DNA of 6,246 nucleotides from Acidobacteriaceae bacterium (GTDB lineage Bacteria; Acidobacteriota; Terriglobia; Terriglobales; Acidobacteriaceae). The position numbers and the translations under genes were made by a program. Location of the stretch: contig JASHTU010000465.1 of NCBI GenBank assembly GCA_030040395.1, forward strand, positions 1 to 6,246, in the 5' to 3' direction. Below, in pieces: positions 1 to 5,876 of this stretch. Each line of letters starts with the position of its first letter. Positions within the stretch are counted from its first letter, which is position 1. The notes beneath the pieces are model-generated. The model did no database searches and had not been told where the DNA came from. It was given only the letters and a program-made list of their open reading frames with translations.

Positions 1-146
1 AGCGAGAGCAACTGGTCAGATACCCGCTGCAGTCTGCTAGCAATTTGATACGCGTGCTGCGGCCCCATTGTTGCGAGAGTGCGCAGCACGATCAGATCGA
101 GCGTTCCCTGAAGCAATTGCGCCGATCGTTTTTCTTTACTAGACAT
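1..146 (-). CDS. PadR-family transcriptional regulator, N-terminal part (3' end beyond left edge)
   Basis: I read this by translating the minus strand from the ATG at 146-144; 48 codons are visible before the window ends. After a basic start (MSSKEKRSAQ) comes LLQGTLDLIVLRTLA at about residues 11-25, then MGPQHAYQIASRLQ at 27-40. This is the characteristic start of the PadR winged-helix domain, whose usual form is LLQGTLDLLILKTL followed by GPxHGYxIA. PadR proteins are DNA-binding dimers of about 110-180 residues that usually repress their own promoter and a neighbouring transporter or stress gene. In acidobacteria this subtype often precedes MacB/FtsX-like ABC permeases; whether that holds here lies outside the window. 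The rest of the recognition helix, the wing and the dimerisation helix are not visible. Ribosome-binding sequence before the ATG is weak. The small-residue A32 replaces the more usual glycine after histidine. The family call is firm; the regulated target is unknown. Confidence 0.85.
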   Translation of the reverse strand, partial: MSSKEKRSAQLLQGTLDLIVLRTLATMGPQHAYQIASRLQRVSDQLLS

Positions 147-188
147 TCAAGTAATCCGCCTAGTGAAGAGTCTCTGATAGTCTTTACT
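133..188. promoter_or_regulatory. Candidate PadR operator: dyad and repeated half-site at the regulator's start
   Basis: AGTGAAGA at 162-169 faces TCTTTACT at 181-188. This is an inverted repeat with 7 of 8 positions matching and 11 bases between the arms; adding two outer bases per arm gives 8 of 10. A second TCTTTACT lies at 133-140, inside the first codons of the regulator, so three related half-sites alternate in orientation. The dyad sits 16-42 bases upstream of the PadR ATG, where a repressor would block its own transcription or early elongation. PadR proteins are known to bind dyads at their own promoters; that this one does is inference. I see no convincing -35/-10 pair. Confidence 0.35.
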
Positions 189-269
189 TGTTTGTGAAGT
201 GGTGGAAATAGAACGGCCTAAGTTCTGTTGCCGATCCGGAAACCTGCAGTGTTCAGTGAAATACATGCG

Positions 270-482
270 TCACTGAAGAAGCCGCAAAGCTTTGCCCTTG
301 TGCATGGCGATATGATCCGTCTTATCGCTCTTTATTTCGTACTGCGGATCATCCTTGCTCGCGTGATGGACGTAGCCTTTGTAGTTCACGTCCGCCGTAT
401 GCACCCGCACGATACGGCCACTGACCCGGCCGGCTTCGGAGTCCCAGGTTACGCGATCGCCGACTTTGAACGCCTGCGCCAT
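270..482 (-). CDS. DUF2945 (hypervirulence-associated TUDOR-like domain) small protein
   Basis: This is a complete 70-residue protein from ATG (482-480) to TGA (272-270). It is a single DUF2945/HVA1 domain over its whole length. FKVGDRVTW (5-13) is followed by GRVSGRIVRVHTADV (18-32), YKGYVHHAS (34-42), then DDPQYEIKSDKTDHIAMHKG (44-63), all hallmarks of the family. The fold is predicted to be a small SH3/TUDOR-like beta barrel, presumably cytoplasmic since there is no signal peptide or membrane segment. The biochemical role of bacterial members is not established; they are widespread stand-alone proteins of 65-75 residues. Ribosome-binding sequence is weak (AGG about 4-6 bases before the start). 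It lies 123 bases upstream of the PadR gene on the same strand, a gap containing the regulator's own candidate operator, so co-transcription is uncertain. Family assignment is strong, function unknown. Confidence 0.88.
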   Translation of the reverse strand: MAQAFKVGDRVTWDSEAGRVSGRIVRVHTADVNYKGYVHHASKDDPQYEIKSDKTDHIAMHKGKALRLLQ

Positions 483-794
483 GAGCCTATGTTATTGCCC
501 CCATGGGCGTGATGCTGCCATGATTACGTCGAGACGCCTGCACGGGGAGTGCGTACAGGCAGGGCCGAATCCGACAGATGTGTGGCAGGGTGTCGGTCAG
601 GAGTGATCCGGCTGAGTTGACCGGCAAAGTGGGAGAAACGCAAAATGAAGGGATTGGGGCAAAAGCCGACGCTTTGATTTTGCCGTGCGGTACAGCGAGG
701 ACGTGCAGGCTGAAAGTTTAAATCGGAAGTTCTGGTTAAAATATCCCGTGGCAGAAACGCTCAGCCGAAAAGGCGGAGCACATCTGGAGGTTTT
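483..794. other. Divergent intergenic spacer between the DUF2945 gene and the cupin gene
   Basis: I see no gene in this 312-base stretch. It should hold the promoters for both divergent genes. The only -10-like element I can point to is TAAAAT at 737-742 on the plus strand, about 50 bases before the cupin ATG, with no good -35 at the expected spacing. An imperfect hairpin is possible at 536-560: GCCTG pairs with CAGGC, with CAC/GTG stacked inside. It has no adjacent T-run. A short plus-strand reading frame starting at 644 (MKGLGQKPTL) ends after ten codons and has no family resemblance. Confidence 0.5.
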
Positions 795-1286
795 ATGCGC
801 ACAATGATACTCAGTCTCGCTATCACTCTTATGGCGACAGCAGCGTGGACTCAGCAGCCCGTCCGGCAATCGCCCGAGAGGCCAACCAGGCTCTCCACCT
901 CTTCGACCGAAGTCGCCGCGCTGATCGCAAAAGCGCAGAGGGAACGCAAGGACAACCAACCGCTCGTCACCGAACCCATGCTGGAGCTGGGATCCTACGA
1001 CGGGCACCTGGAATACCGCCCGTCGGTTGGCCCCGCCGCGGTCCATGAAAAGGAGGCAGAGCTTTTCTACGTGATCGATGGATCGGCGACTTTGGTGACC
1101 GGCGGCAAGCTGGTCAACGAAAAACGAACCAATCCCACCAATCTCAGCGGCTCCGCGATCGAAGGGGGAACGCCACGCACCATCGCCAAAGGCGACTTCA
1201 TTCTGGTTCCGGAGAACACGCCGCACTGGTTCAGCTCGATCAATGGGGTGCTCGTCCTCTTCTCAATTCATGTGCCGCGCCCATAG
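795..1286 (+). CDS. Exported cupin-domain protein
   Basis: This is a complete 163-residue protein with GGAGG at 786-790 just before the ATG. The N-terminus is a typical signal peptide: R2, a hydrophobic stretch at about 4-17, and an alanine-rich cleavage region near A16-A17. It is therefore probably periplasmic or secreted. A single cupin barrel follows. Motif 1 is around 79-96: H84, E89 and G96, with E89 followed by six residues and glycine as in the cupin signature. Motif 2 is KGDFILVPENTPHWF at 132-146, with G133, P139 and H144. H84, E89 and H144 would be metal ligands. The second histidine of the usual HxH is replaced by K86, so the metal site is reduced or different. A loop of about 25 residues (105-130) separates the motifs. 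Substrate is unknown; cupins range from isomerases and dioxygenases to pure binding proteins. It stands alone, divergent from the DUF2945 gene and convergent with the ribokinase cluster. Confidence 0.82.
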   Translation: MRTMILSLAITLMATAAWTQQPVRQSPERPTRLSTSSTEVAALIAKAQRERKDNQPLVTEPMLELGSYDGHLEYRPSVGPAAVHEKEAELFYVIDGSATLVTGGKLVNEKRTNPTNLSGSAIEGGTPRTIAKGDFILVPENTPHWFSSINGVLVLFSIHVPRP

Positions 1287-1547
1287 CGACAGAGCGGCGA
1301 CCTAACAGTTCAGAGTCGGAGGCACAGGAGCAGCGCTCAGGCGCAGGGCGCCAAGGTGAGCCCGGTCCTTACGCTGGCCTTTCGGAGAGCGGCAGCGCTG
1401 GCCCCGCGTCGGCAGGAGCGGAACCCCACGGATGCGCGGCAGCGTCTTCGCTGAAAGGATCATTGTTGGCTGGTTCCCAGAGGCTTCAACGGGAAATCGC
1501 CGCCGAGCGCATTACGCAGTCCAGCGCCGAGAATGCGGCCTGAAAAA

Positions 1548-1568
1548 ACGGGTACAATGACGGGTACA
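1548..1568 (+). repeat. Tandem pair of ACGGGTACA, 12-base period
   Basis: The 9-base word ACGGGTACA occurs twice, at 1548-1556 and 1560-1568, separated by ATG. It lies at the switch from GC-rich to AT-rich sequence in the convergent spacer. Direct repeats with about one helical turn of spacing can be protein-binding sites, but two copies of nine bases is modest evidence and no function is assigned. Confidence 0.5.
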
Positions 1569-1634
1569 TTCACTGACCTGCATCGGCAAGTTATTTATGT
1601 TTAAGGAATCAACAATTCCCTCAAAGAATCGCCA

Positions 1635-1669
1635 CCTTCGCTTGAAATTGCAAGAACTACATGCGAAGG
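1635..1669. repeat. Inverted repeat 10 bases beyond the ribokinase stop
   Basis: CCTTCGC at 1635-1641 is the exact reverse complement of GCGAAGG at 1663-1669. The 21 bases between include a nested short pairing, CTTG (1641-1644) with CAAG (1651-1654). It lies 9-43 bases downstream of the ribokinase stop codon on the minus strand, where a transcript-end structure would be expected. No run of T follows on either strand, so it could be an mRNA-end stabilising stem or chance rather than a true intrinsic terminator. Confidence 0.3.
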
Positions 1670-1678
1670 AGAAGCGCG

Positions 1679-2599
1679 CTAAGTGTGCGCGGCCAGGAAT
1701 GCATCCACTTCAGCTCGGGTGGGCATGGAGGCCTGGGCGCCTTTGCGGGTGACGCTGATGGCGGCCGCGGCGTTGGCGAAGCGGGCCGCGGCCCAGGGAT
1801 CGCGGCCCTCGAGCAGGGCCACGGCGAAGGCGCCATTGAAGCAATCGCCGGCCGCGACGGTGTCCACGGGGTCAACGGCAAAGGGCTTGACCCATTCCGC
1901 GCGGCCGCCAGAGACGGCGACATAGACGCCGTCAGCGCCGCGCTTGAGCGCCACGTTGCGTACGCCTTTGCGGAGCAAGCGCTCCGCGGCGTCCTTGACG
2001 TTTGTCTCATTGCCCAAATAGAAGGCCGCCTCAGTTTCATTGGGCGTAAACCAGGTTGTCTGAAGCCACATGGGCTCGGGGAGGGCCGCGGCTGGGGCGG
2101 GATCGAGCATAACGGGGACGCCTGCCTCAGCGCAAGCCATGAGGAGGCGCGCTACGGACGCGAGGGGCAGCTCCAACTGGCAAAGGACCATGCCGGCGGA
2201 ACGAATGAGGGCGGCGTGGCGGTCGATGGCGGAGGGATCCATTTGGCCGTTGGCGCCGGGAACGACGACGATGTTGTTGGCTCCGCTGGCGGCGAGCAGA
2301 ATGGCAGCTATGCCGGAGGGACCGGGAACGCGCTCCACGGCATCAGTTCCCACGCCGGCGGTGGTGAGCGTGCCGAGCAGGCTTTGACCGAAGACGTCTT
2401 CGCCAACCATGCCCACCATGTGCGTGGGGAAGCCGAGACGGGCGGCGGCGACGGCCTGGTTAGCGCCCTTACCGCCCGGGGTGGTCGAAAAGCCAGTGCC
2501 GATGAGGGTTTGGCCGGGCAGGGGAAGGCCGGGGGTCTGGGTGACCAGGTCCATGTTGATGCTGCCCACGACGACGATAGGTTTAGGAGTTTCCGCCAT
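1679..2599 (-). CDS. rbsK: Ribokinase (PfkB family)
   Basis: This complete 306-residue cytoplasmic kinase runs from ATG (2599-2597) to TAG (1681-1679); E. coli RbsK has 309. Ribokinase transfers phosphate from ATP to D-ribose to give ribose 5-phosphate for the pentose phosphate pathway. The substrate-binding start GSINMD is at 12-17 and PfkB signature 1 is PGGKGANQAVAAARLG at 41-56. E143 lies in QLELP, matching a ribose contact in RbsK. DPAPA is at 166-170 and TPNETEA at 185-191. The nucleotide-binding stretch LKRGADGVYV is at 218-227. Signature 2 is DTVAAGDCFNGAF at 246-258, with AAGD forming the anion hole and D252 the catalytic base. The end, GAQASMPTRAEVDAFL, is also RbsK-like. Ribosome-binding sequence is weak (GTGGA). 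It is the last gene of the minus-strand cluster, 161 bases after glpD. The match favours ribokinase over IolC, KdgK or fructokinase, but the true sugar could differ given the iolG-like neighbour. Confidence 0.92.
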   Translation of the reverse strand: MAETPKPIVVVGSINMDLVTQTPGLPLPGQTLIGTGFSTTPGGKGANQAVAAARLGFPTHMVGMVGEDVFGQSLLGTLTTAGVGTDAVERVPGPSGIAAILLAASGANNIVVVPGANGQMDPSAIDRHAALIRSAGMVLCQLELPLASVARLLMACAEAGVPVMLDPAPAAALPEPMWLQTTWFTPNETEAAFYLGNETNVKDAAERLLRKGVRNVALKRGADGVYVAVSGGRAEWVKPFAVDPVDTVAAGDCFNGAFAVALLEGRDPWAAARFANAAAAISVTRKGAQASMPTRAEVDAFLAAHT

Positions 2600-2624
2600 G
2601 CAGTTCCACTTTCAGTTCAATTAA

Positions 2625-2671
2625 GCGGGGCCAGCGTCACCGCGCCGAGACCCAGCGCCAGATGGCCCCGC
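2625..2671 (-). promoter_or_regulatory. Perfect 9-bp stem-loop in the glpD-rbsK intergenic region
   Basis: Read on the minus strand, GCGGGGCCA (2671-2663) pairs perfectly with TGGCCCCGC (2633-2625) across a 29-base loop. The loop can pair further through GCGC elements. The structure sits 26-72 bases upstream of the rbsK start in a 161-base gap that otherwise holds no gene. The following bases, TTAATTG, are not a clean T-run, so a full intrinsic terminator is not supported. An mRNA-processing or stability element, or an attenuator lowering rbsK relative to glpD, would fit; this is inference. Confidence 0.45.
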
Positions 2672-2760
2672 CGAACGCGTCGATAAAATGCCAGCCAAGG
2701 CGCGCACATCTGGAGAATGGCGCGAGGTTCAGGCGAAAAGAATGAGGAAATGATCCCAAC

Positions 2761-4395
2761 TTATGCTGCTTCATCCTCCTCATAGAGGTAGCCTTTCGCA
2801 ATATCAATGAAGCTGGCGACCGCCGTTGCCTTCCAGGCGTCGCTTTTGCCCAACTCTTTCGCCAATATTTCGGCCACTTTAGGCGCAGCATCGATGGCGC
2901 CGCGAGCGTCGAGGAACAGGACGCGGGTGCGACGAGCGAGCACATCCTCGACGGTGCGCGCCATTTCAAACCGCGCCGCCCAAACAACGGCGCGCAGTTT
3001 ATAGGGCAGGCGGGGATGAAGCGGCGCATCGAGCGCCGGATCTTCAGCGGAGAGCGCTCGCACCATGGGCAGGTCCGCGCCATAAACGCGCTCCCACTCT
3101 AAGGCCGGCTGGTCCGCATCCAGCGTCCAGCCGTGCAGTTTCAGCTCCAGAGTGCGCGACTTTTGCTTGGGAAGAGCGCCAATTTGCACGGCGCGATCCA
3201 TCGCATCCTGTCCCATGCGCCGATAAGTGGTCCATTTACCCCCGATGACGGAAACTAAGCCATTTTGCGAAACCAGGACGGAATGATCCCGCGATAACTG
3301 CGACGTTCGCAGGCCGGCTCTCCGCACCAGGGGACGTAGGCCTGACCATACGCTGAGTATCTCCGCCCGCTCCGGCCTGCGGCCCAAATACCGCGCGATA
3401 TGGTCGAGCAGAAACTCCTTCTCCGAGGCCATTGCCCGCGGCTCGTCAGAAACTCGATCGACAGGTTCATCGGTGGTTCCGACAATGGTCGCCCCGTGCC
3501 ATGGAATGGCAAAAAGAACGCGCCCATCCGCCGTCCTGGGAATCATCAGGGCGGCGCTGCCAGGCAGGAAGGATCGCGGCAGGACAAAATGCGTACCCTG
3601 GCTAACCACGAGCAAGGAGGGGTGGGGACGACCGTCGAGGGCAATGGTCGCCTCGGCTTGAACTCCGCAGGCGTTGATGACAACCTTTGCCTGGAGATCA
3701 AAGTTCGCGCCGTTTTCGTGATCCCGCGCCGCGACGCCGATGGCTTTGCCTTTGCGCTCAAGAAGCCGCAGAGCTTCGACATAGTTGATCGCCGTGCCGC
3801 CAAGATCCTGGAAGGTGCGCAAGAGCGCAATGGCGTAGCGGGCGTCGTCAAATTGGCCGTCATGGTACAGAACTCCGCCACGCAGACCGTGCTCGTGAAG
3901 CCCGGGAAGCATTTCCAGGGTGCTGCGACGAGAAAGCAGATGCGAAGGGCCGAACGACAAACGGCCTGACAACGCCTCATACACTTTGAGGCCGAGACCA
4001 TAGTAGGGAAGGGCGGCATAGCTGTACGCGGGAACGACGAAGGGGACATTGTGAACCAGATGCGGCGCGTTCCTGAGCATGTGGCCGCGCTCCCGCAACG
4101 CGTCAAGCACAAGGGACAGGTTAAGCTGCTGAAGATAGCGGACTCCTCCATGCACCAGCTTGGTGCTGCGGCTTGAGGTTCCTTTGGCAAAATCGAATCG
4201 CTCGATCAGCAGGGCGCGATAGCCTCGGGATGCGGCCTCCACCGCGGCGCCCAGACCCGTCGCCCCGCCGCCAATCACCAAAACGTCCCATGGCTCTGTT
4301 TGCCGGCCGAGCTGTTGCAGAATTTCTTCTCTCGTTATCACGTTGTAAGCCGGCTCTTGCCCTTCAGCCTTCCAGCCCGCGCCTCCCGGGAACAT
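2761..4395 (-). CDS. glpD: FAD-dependent (aerobic-type) glycerol-3-phosphate dehydrogenase
   Basis: This enzyme oxidises sn-glycerol 3-phosphate to dihydroxyacetone phosphate and passes electrons through FAD to membrane quinones. From the ATG at 4395 it has 544 residues, like GlpD of other bacteria. Numbered from that Met, the dinucleotide fold WDVLVIGGGATGLGAA is at about 36-51. The active-site/FAD stretch GTSSRSTKLVHGGVRYLQQ is at about 72-90, FDDARYAIALL at about 182-192, and WHGATIVGTTDEP at about 299-311. SVWSGLRPLV is near 348-357 and GGKWTTYRRMGQDAMD near 385-400. The C-terminal DAO_C helical domain covers about 440-517 (LPYKLRAVVWAARFEMA). The frame stays open upstream to a TTG at 4530, but that would overlap the transporter gene. 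The alternative GTG at 4341 gives an N-terminus VITREEILQQL, closer to the usual family start; neither start has a clear ribosome-binding site. A mini-frame (MTATKRMSKMLR, start at 4433) ends in TAATG overlapping the 4395 start, hinting at coupling. Neighbours are a sugar transporter (79 bases upstream) and rbsK. Confidence 0.92.
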   Translation of the reverse strand: MFPGGAGWKAEGQEPAYNVITREEILQQLGRQTEPWDVLVIGGGATGLGAAVEAASRGYRALLIERFDFAKGTSSRSTKLVHGGVRYLQQLNLSLVLDALRERGHMLRNAPHLVHNVPFVVPAYSYAALPYYGLGLKVYEALSGRLSFGPSHLLSRRSTLEMLPGLHEHGLRGGVLYHDGQFDDARYAIALLRTFQDLGGTAINYVEALRLLERKGKAIGVAARDHENGANFDLQAKVVINACGVQAEATIALDGRPHPSLLVVSQGTHFVLPRSFLPGSAALMIPRTADGRVLFAIPWHGATIVGTTDEPVDRVSDEPRAMASEKEFLLDHIARYLGRRPERAEILSVWSGLRPLVRRAGLRTSQLSRDHSVLVSQNGLVSVIGGKWTTYRRMGQDAMDRAVQIGALPKQKSRTLELKLHGWTLDADQPALEWERVYGADLPMVRALSAEDPALDAPLHPRLPYKLRAVVWAARFEMARTVEDVLARRTRVLFLDARGAIDAAPKVAEILAKELGKSDAWKATAVASFIDIAKGYLYEEDEAA

Positions 4396-4474
4396 TAGCG
4401 CAACATTTTCGACATTCGCTTTGTCGCGGTCATATTGCCCCCCAGATTGAGGCGACTCCACTCGCCCAAGCGCC

Positions 4475-5770
4475 TTAGGAAAACCGCGTGCGCCGCCATA
4501 GCAGGGCTCCGCAAACCGCCAAGGGCACAAGCGTGCCTGCGATCAAAACCATCATCCAAGGTAGGTTGACGTAAATGTGCTGGCTTCGCGTGCCCACGGC
4601 AAGCCAAACAAAGATAGCGCTCGCTCCGCCGATAATCAGAATCTCCCACCAGCGGCGCGGGTGAACTTCATCGGCCAGCGGATCGTCGCCCTGAACAACG
4701 GCTTCCACGGTTTCGGCGTCAAGCCCATAGCGGCCGCACTCCCGGTTCCTTGCGGCGCGCCAGTTCTCCAGTTCGGTAGGCGGCGGCGCGGCCATACTGA
4801 TTGAAACCGCGCCCGCGATCATAATGCTCGAACCTGCCACGATGAGAAACTTCTCCCCAAGCGTCAATCCCCGGAACTCCGCAAAAACCAGCGCGCCCCA
4901 CGCCAGTCCCCAAAGCTGGTTGGTGTTGGAAAGGGGAATGCCCCGCCCGATGCCGATATACTTGGCCGCGTATTGCTGGAACAGGTCGCCCACCACCCAA
5001 CAGAACCCGCCAAGGAAGGGCCAAAACAGCATCGGCCGGGCCCTGTCGAGCGCCGCCGCCAGATGGCCCGCGCCGCCAAAAAAGATCCATCCCAAGCTGA
5101 TCATCGCGCCCAGCTCACCGAAGGTGAAAACCGTGACGAACGAAAGCGGATTCATGCCGCTGATATAGGCCTTGCGGTAAGGAATATACATAGTGCCCAA
5201 AAGCACGCCCGCCCCGAGGGCGGCCACAATGCCGATCATCGCTCTGCCCGATTCGCCTGCAGACTGGCGCGCCGTGGCCACGGCAAGAATGGTTGCGCCA
5301 ACGACGATCGCCGCCGCCCCTCCGAGCACCTTCGCCCAATCCCTGGCGCGCGAGCCGCGCAGCTCCTTGAAGAGCAAACAGCCCCAGAAGAGCCCGACCA
5401 GGCTATTGGTGTTCCACAGCGGAAACGCAATGGCCAGGCCCACATTGCGCACTGCGAAAATGGTGAGCGTGTTGGCCACGGCCCAGAGCATGCCTCCCAG
5501 CAGCGCCCACACAATCAAGTGCGGCGCATCGCGCAGATCCTTGAAAACGGACCCGGTCCCTTTCAGCAGCGTGGGCAGGCTCCAGCGCGCCACAAACGCG
5601 CCCATGACCATACCCATGGAGATGAGGAGGGGGGAGAAACCTTCGGTGACAAGCTTGGTAGGGGCTTCAGCGCTGCCCAGCCAGACTGCCGCGGCCAAGG
5701 CGCAGAAGACGCCCAGTTTGTGCAAGGAGAGTGTTGAACGTGAACGCGCGGCGGCGGCAGTGTTGCTCAC
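4475..5770 (-). CDS. GRP/DMT-superfamily sugar transporter with a C-terminal two-helix extension
   Basis: This 431-residue inner-membrane protein starts at GTG (5770-5768), preceded by GAGGTGAGG, and ends at TAA (4477-4475). Residues 17-326 hold about ten hydrophobic segments (near 17-33, 45-62, 84-107, 111-136, 147-167, 178-199, 207-231, 247-265, 275-299 and 305-326), the drug/metabolite-transporter fold. The two halves repeat. FPLWNTNSLVGLFWG begins at 116 and IPLSNTNQLWGLAWG at 278, offset by 162 residues; each ends with an E-x-R-G motif (136-139 and 298-301). The PLxNTN motif resembles the glucose/ribose porter (GlcU/RbsU, GRP) and RhaT-like families, which import sugars by proton symport. 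Typical GRP porters have about 285-340 residues. Here a hydrophilic linker (about 328-375, rich in charged residues) and two more hydrophobic segments (376-393, 402-424) are added. The nearby ribokinase suggests ribose or another sugar, and the iolG-like neighbour a polyol; the substrate is not determined. Confidence 0.82.
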   Translation of the reverse strand: MSNTAAAARSRSTLSLHKLGVFCALAAAVWLGSAEAPTKLVTEGFSPLLISMGMVMGAFVARWSLPTLLKGTGSVFKDLRDAPHLIVWALLGGMLWAVANTLTIFAVRNVGLAIAFPLWNTNSLVGLFWGCLLFKELRGSRARDWAKVLGGAAAIVVGATILAVATARQSAGESGRAMIGIVAALGAGVLLGTMYIPYRKAYISGMNPLSFVTVFTFGELGAMISLGWIFFGGAGHLAAALDRARPMLFWPFLGGFCWVVGDLFQQYAAKYIGIGRGIPLSNTNQLWGLAWGALVFAEFRGLTLGEKFLIVAGSSIMIAGAVSISMAAPPPTELENWRAARNRECGRYGLDAETVEAVVQGDDPLADEVHPRRWWEILIIGGASAIFVWLAVGTRSQHIYVNLPWMMVLIAGTLVPLAVCGALLWRRTRFS

Positions 5771-5774
5771 GACC

Positions 5775-5876
5775 TCACCTCAGAGACAACAGGAGCGCGG
5801 TTCCCAGAATCAGGACGGCGAGCGGAATCCAGAGGTGCACGTCGGTGAGAATGGCGGCGAGCTTCGATTTCTTCAT
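5775..5876 (-). CDS. 33-residue single-pass membrane protein, translationally coupled
   Basis: Translating the minus strand from the ATG at 5876-5874 gives a 33-residue protein ending at TGA (5777-5775). The N-terminus is basic and begins MKKSKLAAILTD. One hydrophobic segment follows at about 15-31 (LWIPLAVLILGTALLLS), and the last residue is R33. This predicts one inner-membrane helix, probably with the basic N-terminus in the cytoplasm. GAGGTG lies 7-12 bases before the ATG, a good ribosome-binding site. Its start overlaps the stop of the iolG-like gene as ATGA (5873-5876). Its stop lies 4 bases before the transporter GTG, and its last codons contain the transporter's ribosome-binding sequence. 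Such packing, with a clear start signal and a membrane-helix composition, supports a real gene. I do not recognise a named family. A small accessory subunit of the transporter is an inference; a coupling leader is the alternative. Confidence 0.72.
   Translation of the reverse strand: MKKSKLAAILTDVHLWIPLAVLILGTALLLSLR

Larger units (their letters stand above)
1287..1678. other. Convergent intergenic region between the cupin and ribokinase genes
   Basis: I see no supported gene in these 392 bases. The first 250 are GC-rich, then the sequence turns AT-rich from about 1543. Contents that can be pointed to are: a short hairpin GGCGC-AGG-GCGCC at 1340-1352; a direct repeat of ACGGGTACA at 1548-1556 and 1560-1568; a small hairpin GGAAT-CAACA-ATTCC at 1605-1619; and a dyad CCTTCGC (1635-1641) / GCGAAGG (1663-1669). 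Both converging transcription units must end here, but none of the hairpins has a proper T-run, so no intrinsic terminator can be assigned with confidence. Confidence 0.5.

Noticed and set aside
228..512. A 94-codon plus-strand frame opposite the DUF2945 gene
   Set aside because: It starts at TTG without a ribosome-binding site and is antisense to a clear DUF2945 domain.
536..560. Hairpin GCCTG/CAGGC considered as a terminator or small RNA
   Set aside because: The stem is broken by a 4-base bulge, no T-run follows on either strand, and there is no upstream gene for it to terminate.
597..1226. A 209-codon minus-strand frame opposite the cupin gene
   Set aside because: It has no recognisable domain and is antisense to a protein with a signal peptide, ribosome-binding site and cupin motifs.
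1340..1352. Hairpin GGCGC-AGG-GCGCC considered as the cupin terminator
   Set aside because: The stem is only five base pairs with a three-base loop and lacks a T-run, so it does not meet the form of an intrinsic terminator.
1049..1542. A plus-strand stretch open for about 160 codons in a different frame from the cupin, ending with a TGA at 1540-1542
   Set aside because: It has no ATG in frame after 1048 and no recognisable domain. Its first half overlaps the cupin. A remnant gene tail is possible but not supported.
1661..2686. A 341-codon plus-strand open frame covering the ribokinase gene, longer than rbsK itself
   Set aside because: Its translation is glycine- and alanine-rich with no family motif, while the opposite strand encodes a full-length ribokinase with every signature. 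It is a by-product of high GC at third positions.
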